NCBI GenBank assembly: GCA_016713225.1
Contig: JADJPO010000011.1
Coordinates: 372,001 to 436,000 of the forward strand
DNA from: Kineosporiaceae bacterium
GTDB taxonomy: Bacteria; Actinomycetota; Actinomycetes; Actinomycetales; Kineosporiaceae
DNA length: 64,000 nucleotides
Reading direction: 5' to 3'
Positions 1-8,297 of this stretch are shown one piece after another (position 1 is the stretch's first letter; every line of letters starts with the position of its first letter). The notes beneath the pieces were generated by a model. The model was not told where the DNA came from. It worked only from the letters and a program-made list of their open reading frames with translations, and did not search any database. The translations under genes were made by a program, and so were the position numbers.

Positions 1-231
1 GCGGCGTCGTGTTCGCGCACCAGTCTGATCGCCGGCACGCTGCAGCACTGTGGTCATGAGGTGCTCTGGGGCGGCCCCGCCGCCGGCCACACGGTGCAGG
101 ACATCCTGGATGCATGGTTCACCAGCCCGGGCCATCGGACCGCTCTGACCTACGCCTCCTCCACGAGCGCCGGCGGTGCATTCGTCTGGCGGAACGGCCG
201 AGCGGTCGCGGCCATCACCATCGACTACTGA
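1..231 (+). CDS. CAP (SCP/PR1) domain protein, C-terminal fragment
   Basis: The window opens inside this gene; frame 1 is open from the first base to TGA at 229-231, giving 76 residues. The visible part ends in a CAP-like pattern: GHTVQDILDAWFTSPGHR, then an aromatic strand and ITIDY at the end. The W...SPGHR segment is typical of CAP domains in secreted bacterial proteins of this superfamily. The signal peptide and N-terminus lie outside the window, so export cannot be checked. Substrate and role are unknown. Confidence rests on the C-terminal motif only. Confidence 0.65.
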   Translation, partial: AASCSRTSLIAGTLQHCGHEVLWGGPAAGHTVQDILDAWFTSPGHRTALTYASSTSAGGAFVWRNGRAVAAITIDY

Positions 232-369
232 CCCATCGCCGACGTTCGCCGGGAGCACGGTTCGGTGGCCCCGGCGAGCGGACCGCACGTCAGGCCGTGG
301 CGACCACCGGACGCGCCGGTGACCCGGTGGCCGTGCGAACTCGCCGATGACACGTCACCCTTGGTTGTC

Positions 370-1173
370 ATGACGCGGACCCGGGGCGCCACAGGGCTGT
401 TCAGCCCCGACAGCGTGACCTGGCGGGTGCACGCCGAGCCCCTGATGGGCCTGGCGGGAATGCGTGCCCTGTTGCTGCAGGCGCTGCATCCGGCCGCGAT
501 GGCCGCCATCGACGAGCACTCCAACTACAGCGACGACCCGTGGAGCCGGCTCACCCGCACCACGGAGTTCGTCGGGGTGGCCACGTTCGGCACCGCGACA
601 GAGGCGATGTTCGCCGGGTCGCGGGTGCGCGCCGTCCACGCTCGTATTCGCGGCACCACCCCGGACGGCGCCCCCTACTCGGCCGACGATCCCCAACTGC
701 TCGCCTGGGTGCACAGCTGCATGGTCGCCTCGTTCCTCGAGGTCACCACCCGGGCCGGCTTGCGGCTGTCGCCCGCCGAACAGGACAGCTACATCGCCGA
801 GCAGGTCAATTCCGCCATGCTGGTCGGCCTCGAACCCGACGAGGTACCGCGCGACCGCGCCGGGCTGCTCGACTACTTCGCCGCGGTCCGCCCGGTGCTC
901 GAGTGCAGTCCGGCGGCTCGCCGGGCAGCCAAGCAGGTGATCAACCCGGTGCCGCAGCATCTGTTACCGACCCCGGTCGCCGCCTTCACCGGCCCCATGG
1001 GCCGGGTCCGACAGCCCCGGCCGGCCTGGGCCGTGGTAGCCGGTCTCGCCTACGCCGCACTGCCGCCCTGGGCACGCCGGATCTACGCCATCGGTGATCT
1101 GCCCGGACCGGCCGGACTGGCGGACGCCGCGACCACGCTCGGGCTGAAGGCACTGCGCGCCACCCTCCGCTGA
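370..1173 (+). CDS. Oxygenase MpaB family (DUF2236) protein
   Basis: A 267-residue protein of the MpaB/latex-clearing oxygenase superfamily. Family features are the N-terminal LLLQALHPAAMAAIDEHS segment, the FGTATEA stretch and the later H..M.ASFLE region. Members are putative haem-dependent oxygenases; the substrate here is unknown. I chose the ATG at 370 because the alignable region begins just after it. The frame is open back to an ATG at 265 (302 residues), but that extra N-terminus looks like ordinary high-GC readthrough. No convincing ribosome binding site precedes either start. It converges on the PHP gene, with a 37-bp-arm palindrome between them. Confidence 0.75.
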   Translation: MTRTRGATGLFSPDSVTWRVHAEPLMGLAGMRALLLQALHPAAMAAIDEHSNYSDDPWSRLTRTTEFVGVATFGTATEAMFAGSRVRAVHARIRGTTPDGAPYSADDPQLLAWVHSCMVASFLEVTTRAGLRLSPAEQDSYIAEQVNSAMLVGLEPDEVPRDRAGLLDYFAAVRPVLECSPAARRAAKQVINPVPQHLLPTPVAAFTGPMGRVRQPRPAWAVVAGLAYAALPPWARRIYAIGDLPGPAGLADAATTLGLKALRATLR

Positions 1174-1194
1174 CAGCCCTGACACCCGCCCACC

Positions 1195-1271
1195 CCACCC
1201 CACCCCGCGGTGATCATGCAATCCGTGCACGAAACGTGCACGGATTGCATGATCACCGCGGGGTGGGGTGG
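1195..1271. repeat. Class 1 palindrome, copy 1 (37-bp arms)
   Basis: Arms 1195-1231 and 1235-1271 are perfect inverted repeats around the loop AAA. The inner part reads CGGTGATCATGCAATCC then GTGCACG, and the outer part is C/G-rich. It lies between convergent genes, so it could terminate transcription from both sides. The right arm encodes the last residues of the PHP gene, and the repeat's TGATC supplies part of that gene's end. Related copies lie at 53125-53199 and 61807-61870, with half copies at 38993 and 45910. Confidence 0.9.
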
Positions 1272-2107
1272 AGGACGGGGGTGGCCGTCACAGCTGCCTC
1301 GAGGGCTTCGAGAACCGTTGGGGCGGTGAGGTTCTCACCGATCCGGTTGACCTTGCCGGCGCCGTGATAATCGCTGGAACCGGTCACGAACACCCCCAGA
1401 TCGGCGGCCAGTGATCGCAGCGCCTCCCGCTCGGTGGGCAGGTGATCGCGGTGATCGACCTCCAACCCGGCCAGCCCGACCTCGGCCATCGCGGCGATCA
1501 CCTCGTCCGGCACCACTCGGCCGCGCCGAGCGGCCCGGGGGTGGGCCATGACCGGCACTCCGCCGGCGGCCCGCACCAGCCGTACCGCGGCGATCGGGTC
1601 CGGAGCGTAATGTCGGACGTAGTAGGGCGACCCGGTGCGCAGCACCGCACCGAAGGCCTCGTCACGCGAGGCCATGTGGCCTCGGGCGATCAGCGCGTCG
1701 GCGATGTGCGGGCGACCGACGGTGGCGTCCTCCGGGGTGGCCCCGAGAACGTCCTCCCAGGTCAGCGGATAGTCGACGGAGATCAGCTCCACCATCCGCT
1801 GCGCCCGGCCGACCCGATCGTCCCGGGTGCGGGCCATCTCGGCGGCCAGCGCGCCGTCGTCCGGGTCGTGCAGGTAGCTCAGCAGGTGCACCCCGATGCC
1901 TCGCCACTGGCACGACAGCTCCACCCCCCGAACCAGGACGACGTCGTGGACCCGGGCGGCCACGGCCGCCTCGGCCCAACCCGCCACGGTGTCGTGGTCG
2001 GTCAGCGCGACCACGTCCAGGCCGGCTGCCGCCGCTGCGGCGATCACCTCGGCCGGCGGCTGGGTGCCGTCGGAGGCGGTGGAGTGCAGATGGAGATCGA
2101 TGCGCAC
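1253..2107 (-). CDS. PHP domain metal-dependent phosphoesterase
   Basis: A 284-residue PHP-domain hydrolase. The GTG start at 2107 puts the first metal motif, DLHLHSTASDG, at residues 4-14, as expected for this family. The TDHDT motif, GVELSC, the MAHPRAA segment and a late SSDYHG supply the other metal ligands. Relatives hydrolyse nucleoside or phosphoesters such as 5'-AMP; the substrate here is not evident. The gene starts 17 bp after the stop of the DUF6758 gene upstream, so the two are probably co-transcribed. The open frame continues to 2257, but that extension would overlap DUF6758 and lacks family similarity. Confidence 0.85.
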   Translation of the reverse strand: MRIDLHLHSTASDGTQPPAEVIAAAAAAGLDVVALTDHDTVAGWAEAAVAARVHDVVLVRGVELSCQWRGIGVHLLSYLHDPDDGALAAEMARTRDDRVGRAQRMVELISVDYPLTWEDVLGATPEDATVGRPHIADALIARGHMASRDEAFGAVLRTGSPYYVRHYAPDPIAAVRLVRAAGGVPVMAHPRAARRGRVVPDEVIAAMAEVGLAGLEVDHRDHLPTEREALRSLAADLGVFVTGSSDYHGAGKVNRIGENLTAPTVLEALEAAVTATPVLHPTPR

Positions 2108-2124
2108 CGGACGGCCGATCCGGC

Positions 2125-2790
2125 TCAGCCCAGGCGCGGGGTCAAGGCCCCGTACGGCAGGGCGTAGGTGTGCTGCGGGTCGCGCAGGTCCACCAGGGCG
2201 AACTGCTCCAGGAGGACCGCGCTGGCCGGGCGTGGCCAGGTGATCACCCACAACCACTCGCCGAGGGCCTCACCGACGTAGACCACCCCGGCCCGGGCAT
2301 CGCTGGGATCCGCCGGGCCGACCGCGAACGACCACATCGGGGTGAGATGACCCGCGGCGGCCAGGTGAGCATCGGATGGCTTGGCCGCGATCGTCGGCCC
2401 CGGGTCGAGCCCGGCCAGCCCCGCCAACCGGGCAGCGAACCCCACGCCGGGTTGTTCGGCCACGACCACCAGATCCGCAGCCAGACAGTCCTCGTCGTCG
2501 AGCACCAGCGGATTCGGGCCGGACAGCGCCAGCGCGGTGGCGACCGGGCCGGAGTGCTCGTCACCGGCGTACTGCACGCCCGAGATCAACCAGCCACGGG
2601 GCAACGGCCACGGCAGCCACAGCGGCACCTGTGAGCGGGCGGCGACCTGGGCCAGCGCCGGATCGGACCCGACGATCGCGGGGTGCACCGGCGCGATCGC
2701 CCCGTGGTCGGGACAGGACCAGGCGTCGGACCACAGGCCCGGTGCACGGACGGCGTGACCACAGCGGGGGCAGGAGCGCGATGAGCTCAC
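2125..2790 (-). CDS. DUF6758 family zinc-ribbon protein
   Basis: A 221-residue protein starting at GTG 2790. The N-terminus carries CPRCG at residues 8-12 and a second CPDHG near residue 27, a small zinc-ribbon-like module. A globular domain follows with aromatic blocks such as LWLPWPLPRGW and EWLWVITWPRP. I recognise it as the actinobacterial DUF6758 family, which often precedes a PHP-domain gene, as here. Its function is unknown. No clear ribosome binding site precedes the GTG, so the start is uncertain by a few codons. Confidence 0.75.
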   Translation of the reverse strand: MSSSRSCPRCGHAVRAPGLWSDAWSCPDHGAIAPVHPAIVGSDPALAQVAARSQVPLWLPWPLPRGWLISGVQYAGDEHSGPVATALALSGPNPLVLDDEDCLAADLVVVAEQPGVGFAARLAGLAGLDPGPTIAAKPSDAHLAAAGHLTPMWSFAVGPADPSDARAGVVYVGEALGEWLWVITWPRPASAVLLEQFALVDLRDPQHTYALPYGALTPRLG

Positions 2791-2886
2791 GGTGTGACAC
2801 TGCTCCGCCGTCCGGGTCCGGTCAAGGACCGCACGGGCCGCGCCCTGACGGGGCTGGTCCGGTCGACGCCCTGAGACACTTCACCC

Positions 2887-3765
2887 GTGACCGGATCGAG
2901 CGCGCCATCGCCGCACATCCCGTGTGTCGGAGCGCTGATCTACGACGCGGCAGGCCGGTTGCTGCTGGTCCAGCGCGGGCACGAGCCGGCCCGTGGCACG
3001 TGGTCGGTGCCGGGCGGCAAGGTCGAACCCGGCGAGACGGCGCGCGCCGCCGTCGTCCGGGAGGTCCGGGAGGAGACCGGCCTGGACGTCGAGCCGCTCG
3101 CTCTGCTGGTCACCGTGGAACGGGCGGCACCGAGTGGTGGCACTTTTGTGATCGAGGATTTCCGCTGCCGGCTGCTCGGCGGCACGCTCCGAGCCGGCGA
3201 CGACGCGGACGACGCGGCGTGGTTCGATGCGGCAGCGCTGGTGGCCGCACGAGGCCACCTGGCCCCGGGGTTGTTCGAGGTACTGCAGGAATGGGGCGCG
3301 TTGCCATCTGGCGCTGCCCCGCGTGACGGTGTGAGGCTGTCCCCCACCACGACCAGGGAGACCGACATGGCGGACGAATCGAGCGCGCCGGGCGGATCGC
3401 AGGGCTACGACCCGCTGCAGATGTTCATGTCCCAGCTGCGCGGGGTCACCGATCAGCTCACCGGACTGGGCAAGATGGCCGACTCCTTGCCGATCCCCGC
3501 GGCGCTGCGCTCGTTACCCGGGGTGACGCTGCCGCCGATGCCCGGCGCGCTCACCGCCGCCCAGCTCGCGGCGATCTCGACGGCCGTGAGCGCCCAACGC
3601 GCCGGCGTCCAGGCCATGCAGGGTCAACTGGGCGCCCTGGACGAGCAGCTCGGAGTGCTCGAGAGCATCCTCGAGCCGCTCGTCCAGTGGAGCAGCACCT
3701 GGGCCACCGTCGAGAAGAAGTTCGTGCCGAAACCGGACAACGGGAACTCCGACCAGGAGGGCTGA
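2887..3765 (+). CDS. NUDIX hydrolase fused in frame to a helical C-terminal domain
   Basis: The frame encodes 292 residues from GTG 2887. Residues 11-140 form a Nudix domain with the box G44-x5-E50-x7-REVREETGL (44-66), so it should cleave nucleoside diphosphate derivatives. Residues 161-292 are unrelated: a Q/M/A-rich helical segment with LPIPAALRSLPGV and two predicted helices. The two parts share a frame with no stop between them. An ATG at 3367 preceded by AGGGAG suggests the second part can be, or once was, a separate gene. Either it is a true fusion or the Nudix stop has been lost. Confidence 0.75.
   Translation: MTGSSAPSPHIPCVGALIYDAAGRLLLVQRGHEPARGTWSVPGGKVEPGETARAAVVREVREETGLDVEPLALLVTVERAAPSGGTFVIEDFRCRLLGGTLRAGDDADDAAWFDAAALVAARGHLAPGLFEVLQEWGALPSGAAPRDGVRLSPTTTRETDMADESSAPGGSQGYDPLQMFMSQLRGVTDQLTGLGKMADSLPIPAALRSLPGVTLPPMPGALTAAQLAAISTAVSAQRAGVQAMQGQLGALDEQLGVLESILEPLVQWSSTWATVEKKFVPKPDNGNSDQEG
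3367..3765 (+). other. Possible independent internal start within the NUDIX reading frame
   Basis: ATG 3367 is preceded by AGGGAG six bases upstream. It opens a 132-residue product (MADESSAPGG...) that has no Nudix similarity and ends at the same stop. It could be translated separately from the same message. The protein is polar at both ends and helical in the middle. I do not recognise a function. Confidence 0.45.
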
Positions 3766-3775
3766 CCGAAGCCGG

Positions 3776-3791
3776 CCGGCCGATCGGCCGG
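3776..3791. terminator. Palindrome between convergent genes, possible bidirectional terminator
   Basis: CCGGCCGATCGGCCGG is a perfect 16-bp palindrome in the 37-bp gap between the convergent Nudix-frame and zinc-ribbon genes. There is no T-tract, which is common for actinobacterial hairpin terminators. The role is inferred from position. Confidence 0.45.
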
Positions 3792-3802
3792 TCAGGGCGG
3801 GC

Positions 3803-4198
3803 TCAGCTCGAGAAGAACAATCGCGACAAGCCGCCCTTGCGGTAGTGGTGCCCGCCGTGGTGTCCCCAGGCCGGGCCGGAGTAGTACCCGGGCGGTGGCG
3901 CCTGCTGGTACTGCGGCGCCTGCTGGTACTGCGGTGCGGGCTGGTGCTGCGGCGTCAGCCGGCTCTCCAACTGCAGCAGGCTATCGAGCTCACCGAAGTC
4001 GAGGAAGATGCCGCGGCATCCCTCGCACTGGTCGATGTGCACGCCGTTGCGCTCGTAGGTGCGCATCGTGGCGCGGCACTTGGGGCACACCAGCGCCGTG
4101 GTCGGCTGCCCCGGCGGTTGCCCGTGGCCGGGCGGCGTGCCGTAGGCCGGCGGGGTGCCGTGCGGCGGTGGCGTGCCGTAGTGCGGGGTCTCACTCAT
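3803..4198 (-). CDS. zf-TFIIB zinc-ribbon protein
   Basis: A 131-residue protein with one TFIIB-type zinc ribbon: CPKC at residues 38-41 and CEGC at 58-61, followed by GIFLDFGELDSLL, the family signature. The N-terminus is Pro/Gly/His-rich and the C-terminus is Gln/Pro-rich, ending GHHGGHHYRKGGLSRLFFSS, a tail I associate with actinobacterial members. The role is unknown; nucleic acid or protein binding is likely. It follows the kinase-like gene by 24 bp and may be co-transcribed with it. Confidence 0.8.
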   Translation of the reverse strand: MSETPHYGTPPPHGTPPAYGTPPGHGQPPGQPTTALVCPKCRATMRTYERNGVHIDQCEGCRGIFLDFGELDSLLQLESRLTPQHQPAPQYQQAPQYQQAPPPGYYSGPAWGHHGGHHYRKGGLSRLFFSS

Positions 4199-4222
4199 CG
4201 CGTCTCCTTCACCTGGTTGCTC

Positions 4223-5239
4223 TCATCTTGGACGACGACGGGCCGTGCCAGGAGTTCCCGTCGCTGGGGTGTCGCCCTGCGGCATCCGACTGCAGGCCTC
4301 GACCAGGGCGCTGCCGACGGCGTCCAACGGCCCGTCGAGCCCGTCGAGCACAGCGCGCGCAGCAGCCACCACGACCGCGGCGCGGGCGTGTGGCTCGAGC
4401 ACCGGCCACGGGTCACCCTGCGGCGGCACCGCCGGACCGCCGCCGTCGCGATAGCCCTCGATGAAGGCCGCCCAGGAGGCATCCGGCAGCAGGCCGCAGG
4501 CCCAGAACCCCGCCGGCCGGGCGAGGTCGCCGGCCGCCGGGCCGATGCCGAGGTCATCGAGGTCGATCAGTACCCAGTGGTCGGTGCCGGGTGGGCGTCC
4601 GAGCTGGCCGAGGTGCCAGTCGCCGTGCACCAGTGTCCCCAGACCCGGCGCGGCGTCCGCGAGGGCCTGCGCCACCACCTGGCCCGCAGCCCCGACCACG
4701 GCGGCGTCCCGACCCGGGTTCGTGGCGATCCGGGCCAGCGCCCGCGGCAGCCGCTCACCGGCACCACTCGGTGGGGTGCCCTGCGGGATGCCGGCCAGGT
4801 GGAGTCCGGCCAGCAGCCGGCCCGCCGCCGCCCAGGGCAGGTGCGCTCCGTCCGGATCGTCCGGATCATCGAGACCGGACGGATCGTGGTGCCCGTCCGC
4901 GGCGTGGGGGTCGAGCACCTCGACCCGGGGCCACAGGCTGGCCCATCGCCACGCGCCGGACAGCTCGGTGGACAGCTCTGGCGGCACGGCGAGCGGGCGG
5001 GCGAGCCGGGGCGCCAGCACCAGCGTGGCGAGCGACGGGGACGCCGCCAGGCGCAACCGGGCCGCGAGCAGGTCATGGTCCGCCCGAGGATGGTGCAGCT
5101 TGATCACCAGGTCGGCCGTCGTGACGATGAGCGCACCCGAGGTGGTCCGCCGCACGGATCGCCCCCCGGTGGCCCCCGTCGGGACGCCGGTCAGGCTCGC
5201 GAGCCAGTCCTCCCACGGTCCGCCGGGCGAGGTGACCAC
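4223..5239 (-). CDS. Aminoglycoside-phosphotransferase-fold kinase family protein
   Basis: A 338-residue protein of the APH/choline-kinase fold. The catalytic loop is HGDWHLGQL at residues 205-213; the usual Asn of HGDxxxxN is replaced by Gln. LIDLDDLGIGPAAGDLA at 224-240 corresponds to the metal-binding D-x-D region. The N-lobe has VIKLHHPRADHDLLAARL around a probable Lys. The substrate is unknown; many such genes phosphorylate small metabolites, not drugs. The Asn-to-Gln change could alter magnesium coordination. It lies 19 bp from the end of the TPR gene and may belong to that operon. Confidence 0.7.
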   Translation of the reverse strand: MVTSPGGPWEDWLASLTGVPTGATGGRSVRRTTSGALIVTTADLVIKLHHPRADHDLLAARLRLAASPSLATLVLAPRLARPLAVPPELSTELSGAWRWASLWPRVEVLDPHAADGHHDPSGLDDPDDPDGAHLPWAAAGRLLAGLHLAGIPQGTPPSGAGERLPRALARIATNPGRDAAVVGAAGQVVAQALADAAPGLGTLVHGDWHLGQLGRPPGTDHWVLIDLDDLGIGPAAGDLARPAGFWACGLLPDASWAAFIEGYRDGGGPAVPPQGDPWPVLEPHARAAVVVAAARAVLDGLDGPLDAVGSALVEACSRMPQGDTPATGTPGTARRRPR

Positions 5240-5258
5240 GCTCAGAGTCTGCCGCGGT

Positions 5259-8200
5259 TCACGCCTGCTCGCCCGTCAGCCGCTCCCAGGCCGCCTGGGC
5301 CTCCTCGGGACGGCCCTGCTCGTCCAGCCAGCGGGCGATGGCCGAGGCGCCGGCCTCCCGCAGCCCATCGTGACCATGCTCGCGGGCCACCTCGGTCGCC
5401 GCCTCCAGCAGGGCCAGGCCAGCCTGTTCGCGACCGCAGTCCAGTAGCAGCCGGCCCTGCACCAGATCGAGTTCGGCGGCCCCCAGGTCGGCGCCCTGCG
5501 CCCGCATCGCCGCACCGAGGCCCCCCGGGACGGCGTCCAGCATCGCCAGCGCCCGCTCCGCCTGGTCGTCGGAGGCCAGCAGCCGGACTCGCAACTCCTG
5601 CAGCGCCAACGGTTCCCAGTCGAAGTCCCAGTCGGCCAGGCTCTCGGCCGCTGCCGGGTCGGTCAGCAGGCGCTCGCGCCACCGCTCCCCCGCGGCCTGC
5701 GCGTCGTCCACATCGGCCAACGCCGCCTCGACGCCGTCGGCCGCCTTCCGCGCCCAGACCCGCTCGCGCCGGATGACCAGATCGAGGGCGGCGTCACCGG
5801 CCAACTGCGCCTCGTCGAGCGCGGCGGCGTAGGTGGACACGGCCTCCAGCGGAGACTCGTCGGCCAACAGCCCGGCGAGCTCGTAGAGGGCATCCGCCAG
5901 ACCTGCCCGGTCGGGTAGCTGCTGCCGGCGACTCACCACGCGCCGGGCGAGCTCGAGGGCGCGATCCTGCTCACCGAGTTCGACACAGACGCGTGATCCG
6001 ATGCGTTGCAGCTGAGCCAGATACCAGCTGAACCCGTTGCGCTGCAAGGGTTCCAACGTAGCCGGCGGTTCGGGGGTGTCGAGCTGCGCCAGACCGGCCT
6101 CCACCACCTCGATCGCCTCCAACGGCCGACCCTGGCCGTGCAGCAGCCCCGCCAGCCGGCTGCGTGCATCGGCCACCCCCACCGGTGAGTCGTTCTGTTC
6201 GAGCCCCGCCACCGCAGCCGTCAGCCGACGCTCGGCGTCCTCGAACTCGCCCTCGGCCATCGCGATCTGGGCGCGCAGCAGCTGCACCCGCGCCCATCCC
6301 TCCCCGGCGCCGGCCAGCACGGTGCGGCGTTCGGCCTCGGCGAGCAGGGGCTCGACGTCGGGTGCCTCGGCGACGTCCTGCATCAGTCGGGCGTGCACCT
6401 GATGGATCAGCGCCATGACGGCCACGTCGACGTAGTCCTCGGGCACGAGCGCCAGCACTCGGGCGGCCTGCTCGGCAGCGCCGGGGGCCGCGAGTGCCCC
6501 CGCCTCGTCCAGCTCGGCCAGCAGCAGTCGGGCCGCGACGCCGCGACGCTGCGCCGAGTCCTCGGCGGCAACGGGTCCCAGCAGGGTCAGCCCGGCCGCG
6601 GCGAGTTCGCGAGCGGTCACGTCACCGGGCCGGTCCTCGTGGCCGACCAGGCCCCTGGCCCGGGCCCGAGCCCGCTCCACCGGACCCCCCACCGCGTCCA
6701 CGTCGGCGATCAACGCCAGCACGCGGGGGTGATCGCCGTCCGCCACGGCCACGAACTGTTCGACCAGCAGGGCCTCGGCCGGTTCGCCGAGTGCACGGTA
6801 CAGCTGCGCGGCCTGCCGGGCGCCCTCGCGAGCCGCGGCGTCCAGCGGACCGCGCCGGCTGCCCCAGGCCAGCAGGTACTCCAGCTCGGCGAGATGTCGA
6901 CGGTCGGCGTCATCGGCCTCGGGCCGGTCGAACCGGGCCAGCGCCTGCTCACGTCGGGCGAGGTAGTGCGCCCGCAACAGCTCGCTCGAGCTGCGATGCG
7001 CGAAGCGGGCGGCGGCCTCGACCCGCTCGGCCAGCTCGGCCAGATCAGCCGGATCAGCCGAGCCGTCCAAGGCGGGCAGAGCGTCCAGCCGAGGAGCCCG
7101 GGGGTGGGTCGGCCACTGCGGGACGTCGTCCGTGGCGTCCGGTGACCCGGCGTTCGGAACGGCGGCACTCGGCGCGGCCGTCGGGCCCAACCGGCGACCG
7201 GCGGCACCCAACGGCAGGGCGGGCAGCGAATCGGCACTCAACCAGGACTGCACCAGATGCGAGACCCGGGTGGTGCCGTTGCGCGCATCGAAGCGCGCAG
7301 CCAGCTCGGTGGCGTGCCGCTCCAGCCGCGCCCGCAGCACCGGTACCGGTTCGGCATCGACGACGCCGCGCGCCCGCACCGCGAGGTCGCCGTGGCCGGC
7401 GTCGATCACCGCGGTCAGCAGCCGCGCCCCGACGGCCGCCAGCTGCATCCCGGCCCACGGGGTCGGCGGCGCCTCGACGTCGGCCAGCCGCTCCGAGAGC
7501 AGGTCCAGGCCACGGCCGAGCTCACCGCTGCGAGCCAGCACGTGCACGTGGGCAGCGATGTAGTCGGTCTCGTCGGGGAAGGCTCGGCTGATCCGGCTAC
7601 CGGTCAGGTGCGCCGCGGCCGCCCGAGCGGTCTGGCCGGTCAGCAGCAGTGAGGCCAGCGCCACGGCGATCGCCGCCTGGGGCTGCTCCGCGCACTGGGT
7701 GGTGCCCTCCAGCACGGCCTCGACCGTCTCGACGGCCCGCACGTGATCACCGAGTTCGGCGTGGTGGCGCGCCATCTCGGTGGGCTCGCAGCCCAGGCAG
7801 TCGGAGTAGTCGTTGCGTTCGGCTCGACTCCATCGGGCGAAGGCTTCCCGGGCGGCGCTCGCGCCGTGCAGGTGCGCGGTGAGGTGGTACTCGACGCCCA
7901 GCACCGGCTGCAGCCCCACCCCCGCCTCGGCGTAGCGGCGACGCATGCCGTCCAGCGAGGAGTGCAACTGGGCCAGCGGAACGTCCGGATGATCGAGCAG
8001 GCCGTGGATCATCCACTTGTAGGTCCACAGCACGATGTAGCGCTCGTAGTCCCCGAACCACGACGGTTGCTCGTCGTAGCGCTGCAGCAACCAGCTGAAC
8101 GGCGCGAACATCCGGGTGCGGTCGGCGCTGTAGTTGTAGGCCCGCAGCAGGACGATCCGGGCCTGGGCCCGCAGCTCGTCGTCGCCCAGCTCGTCGGCCA

Positions 8201-8297
8201 GGGCCTGGGCCTGCTCGGCGGGGGTGACCCGTTGCGCGAACGGCAGCTGGTCGATCTGGTCGAGCAACTCGACGATCTGCTCACGTCCGGTCGGCAT
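5259..8297 (-). CDS. Large tetratricopeptide-repeat protein coupled to an Hsp90-type ATPase
   Basis: A 1012-residue, Ala/Leu/Glu-rich, almost wholly helical protein. TPR-like units recur along its length, for example ADALYELAGLLADESPLEAV and EQAGLALLEAATEVAREHGHD near the end. There is no signal peptide or membrane segment. I chose ATG 8297 (MPTGREQIVELLDQ), which overlaps the 3' end of the Hsp90 gene by 17 bp, so the two should be translationally coupled. TPR proteins dock Hsp90 in eukaryotes, so the pairing suggests a co-chaperone or client adaptor. That role is inference. The upstream frame to 8501 is antisense-like readthrough inside the Hsp90 gene. Confidence 0.8.
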   Translation of the reverse strand: MPTGREQIVELLDQIDQLPFAQRVTPAEQAQALADELGDDELRAQARIVLLRAYNYSADRTRMFAPFSWLLQRYDEQPSWFGDYERYIVLWTYKWMIHGLLDHPDVPLAQLHSSLDGMRRRYAEAGVGLQPVLGVEYHLTAHLHGASAAREAFARWSRAERNDYSDCLGCEPTEMARHHAELGDHVRAVETVEAVLEGTTQCAEQPQAAIAVALASLLLTGQTARAAAAHLTGSRISRAFPDETDYIAAHVHVLARSGELGRGLDLLSERLADVEAPPTPWAGMQLAAVGARLLTAVIDAGHGDLAVRARGVVDAEPVPVLRARLERHATELAARFDARNGTTRVSHLVQSWLSADSLPALPLGAAGRRLGPTAAPSAAVPNAGSPDATDDVPQWPTHPRAPRLDALPALDGSADPADLAELAERVEAAARFAHRSSSELLRAHYLARREQALARFDRPEADDADRRHLAELEYLLAWGSRRGPLDAAAREGARQAAQLYRALGEPAEALLVEQFVAVADGDHPRVLALIADVDAVGGPVERARARARGLVGHEDRPGDVTARELAAAGLTLLGPVAAEDSAQRRGVAARLLLAELDEAGALAAPGAAEQAARVLALVPEDYVDVAVMALIHQVHARLMQDVAEAPDVEPLLAEAERRTVLAGAGEGWARVQLLRAQIAMAEGEFEDAERRLTAAVAGLEQNDSPVGVADARSRLAGLLHGQGRPLEAIEVVEAGLAQLDTPEPPATLEPLQRNGFSWYLAQLQRIGSRVCVELGEQDRALELARRVVSRRQQLPDRAGLADALYELAGLLADESPLEAVSTYAAALDEAQLAGDAALDLVIRRERVWARKAADGVEAALADVDDAQAAGERWRERLLTDPAAAESLADWDFDWEPLALQELRVRLLASDDQAERALAMLDAVPGGLGAAMRAQGADLGAAELDLVQGRLLLDCGREQAGLALLEAATEVAREHGHDGLREAGASAIARWLDEQGRPEEAQAAWERLTGEQA

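Noticed and set aside
3845..5776. A long plus-strand Arg/Pro-rich frame
   Set aside because: It is antisense to the zinc-ribbon, APH-fold and TPR genes, with low-complexity composition.
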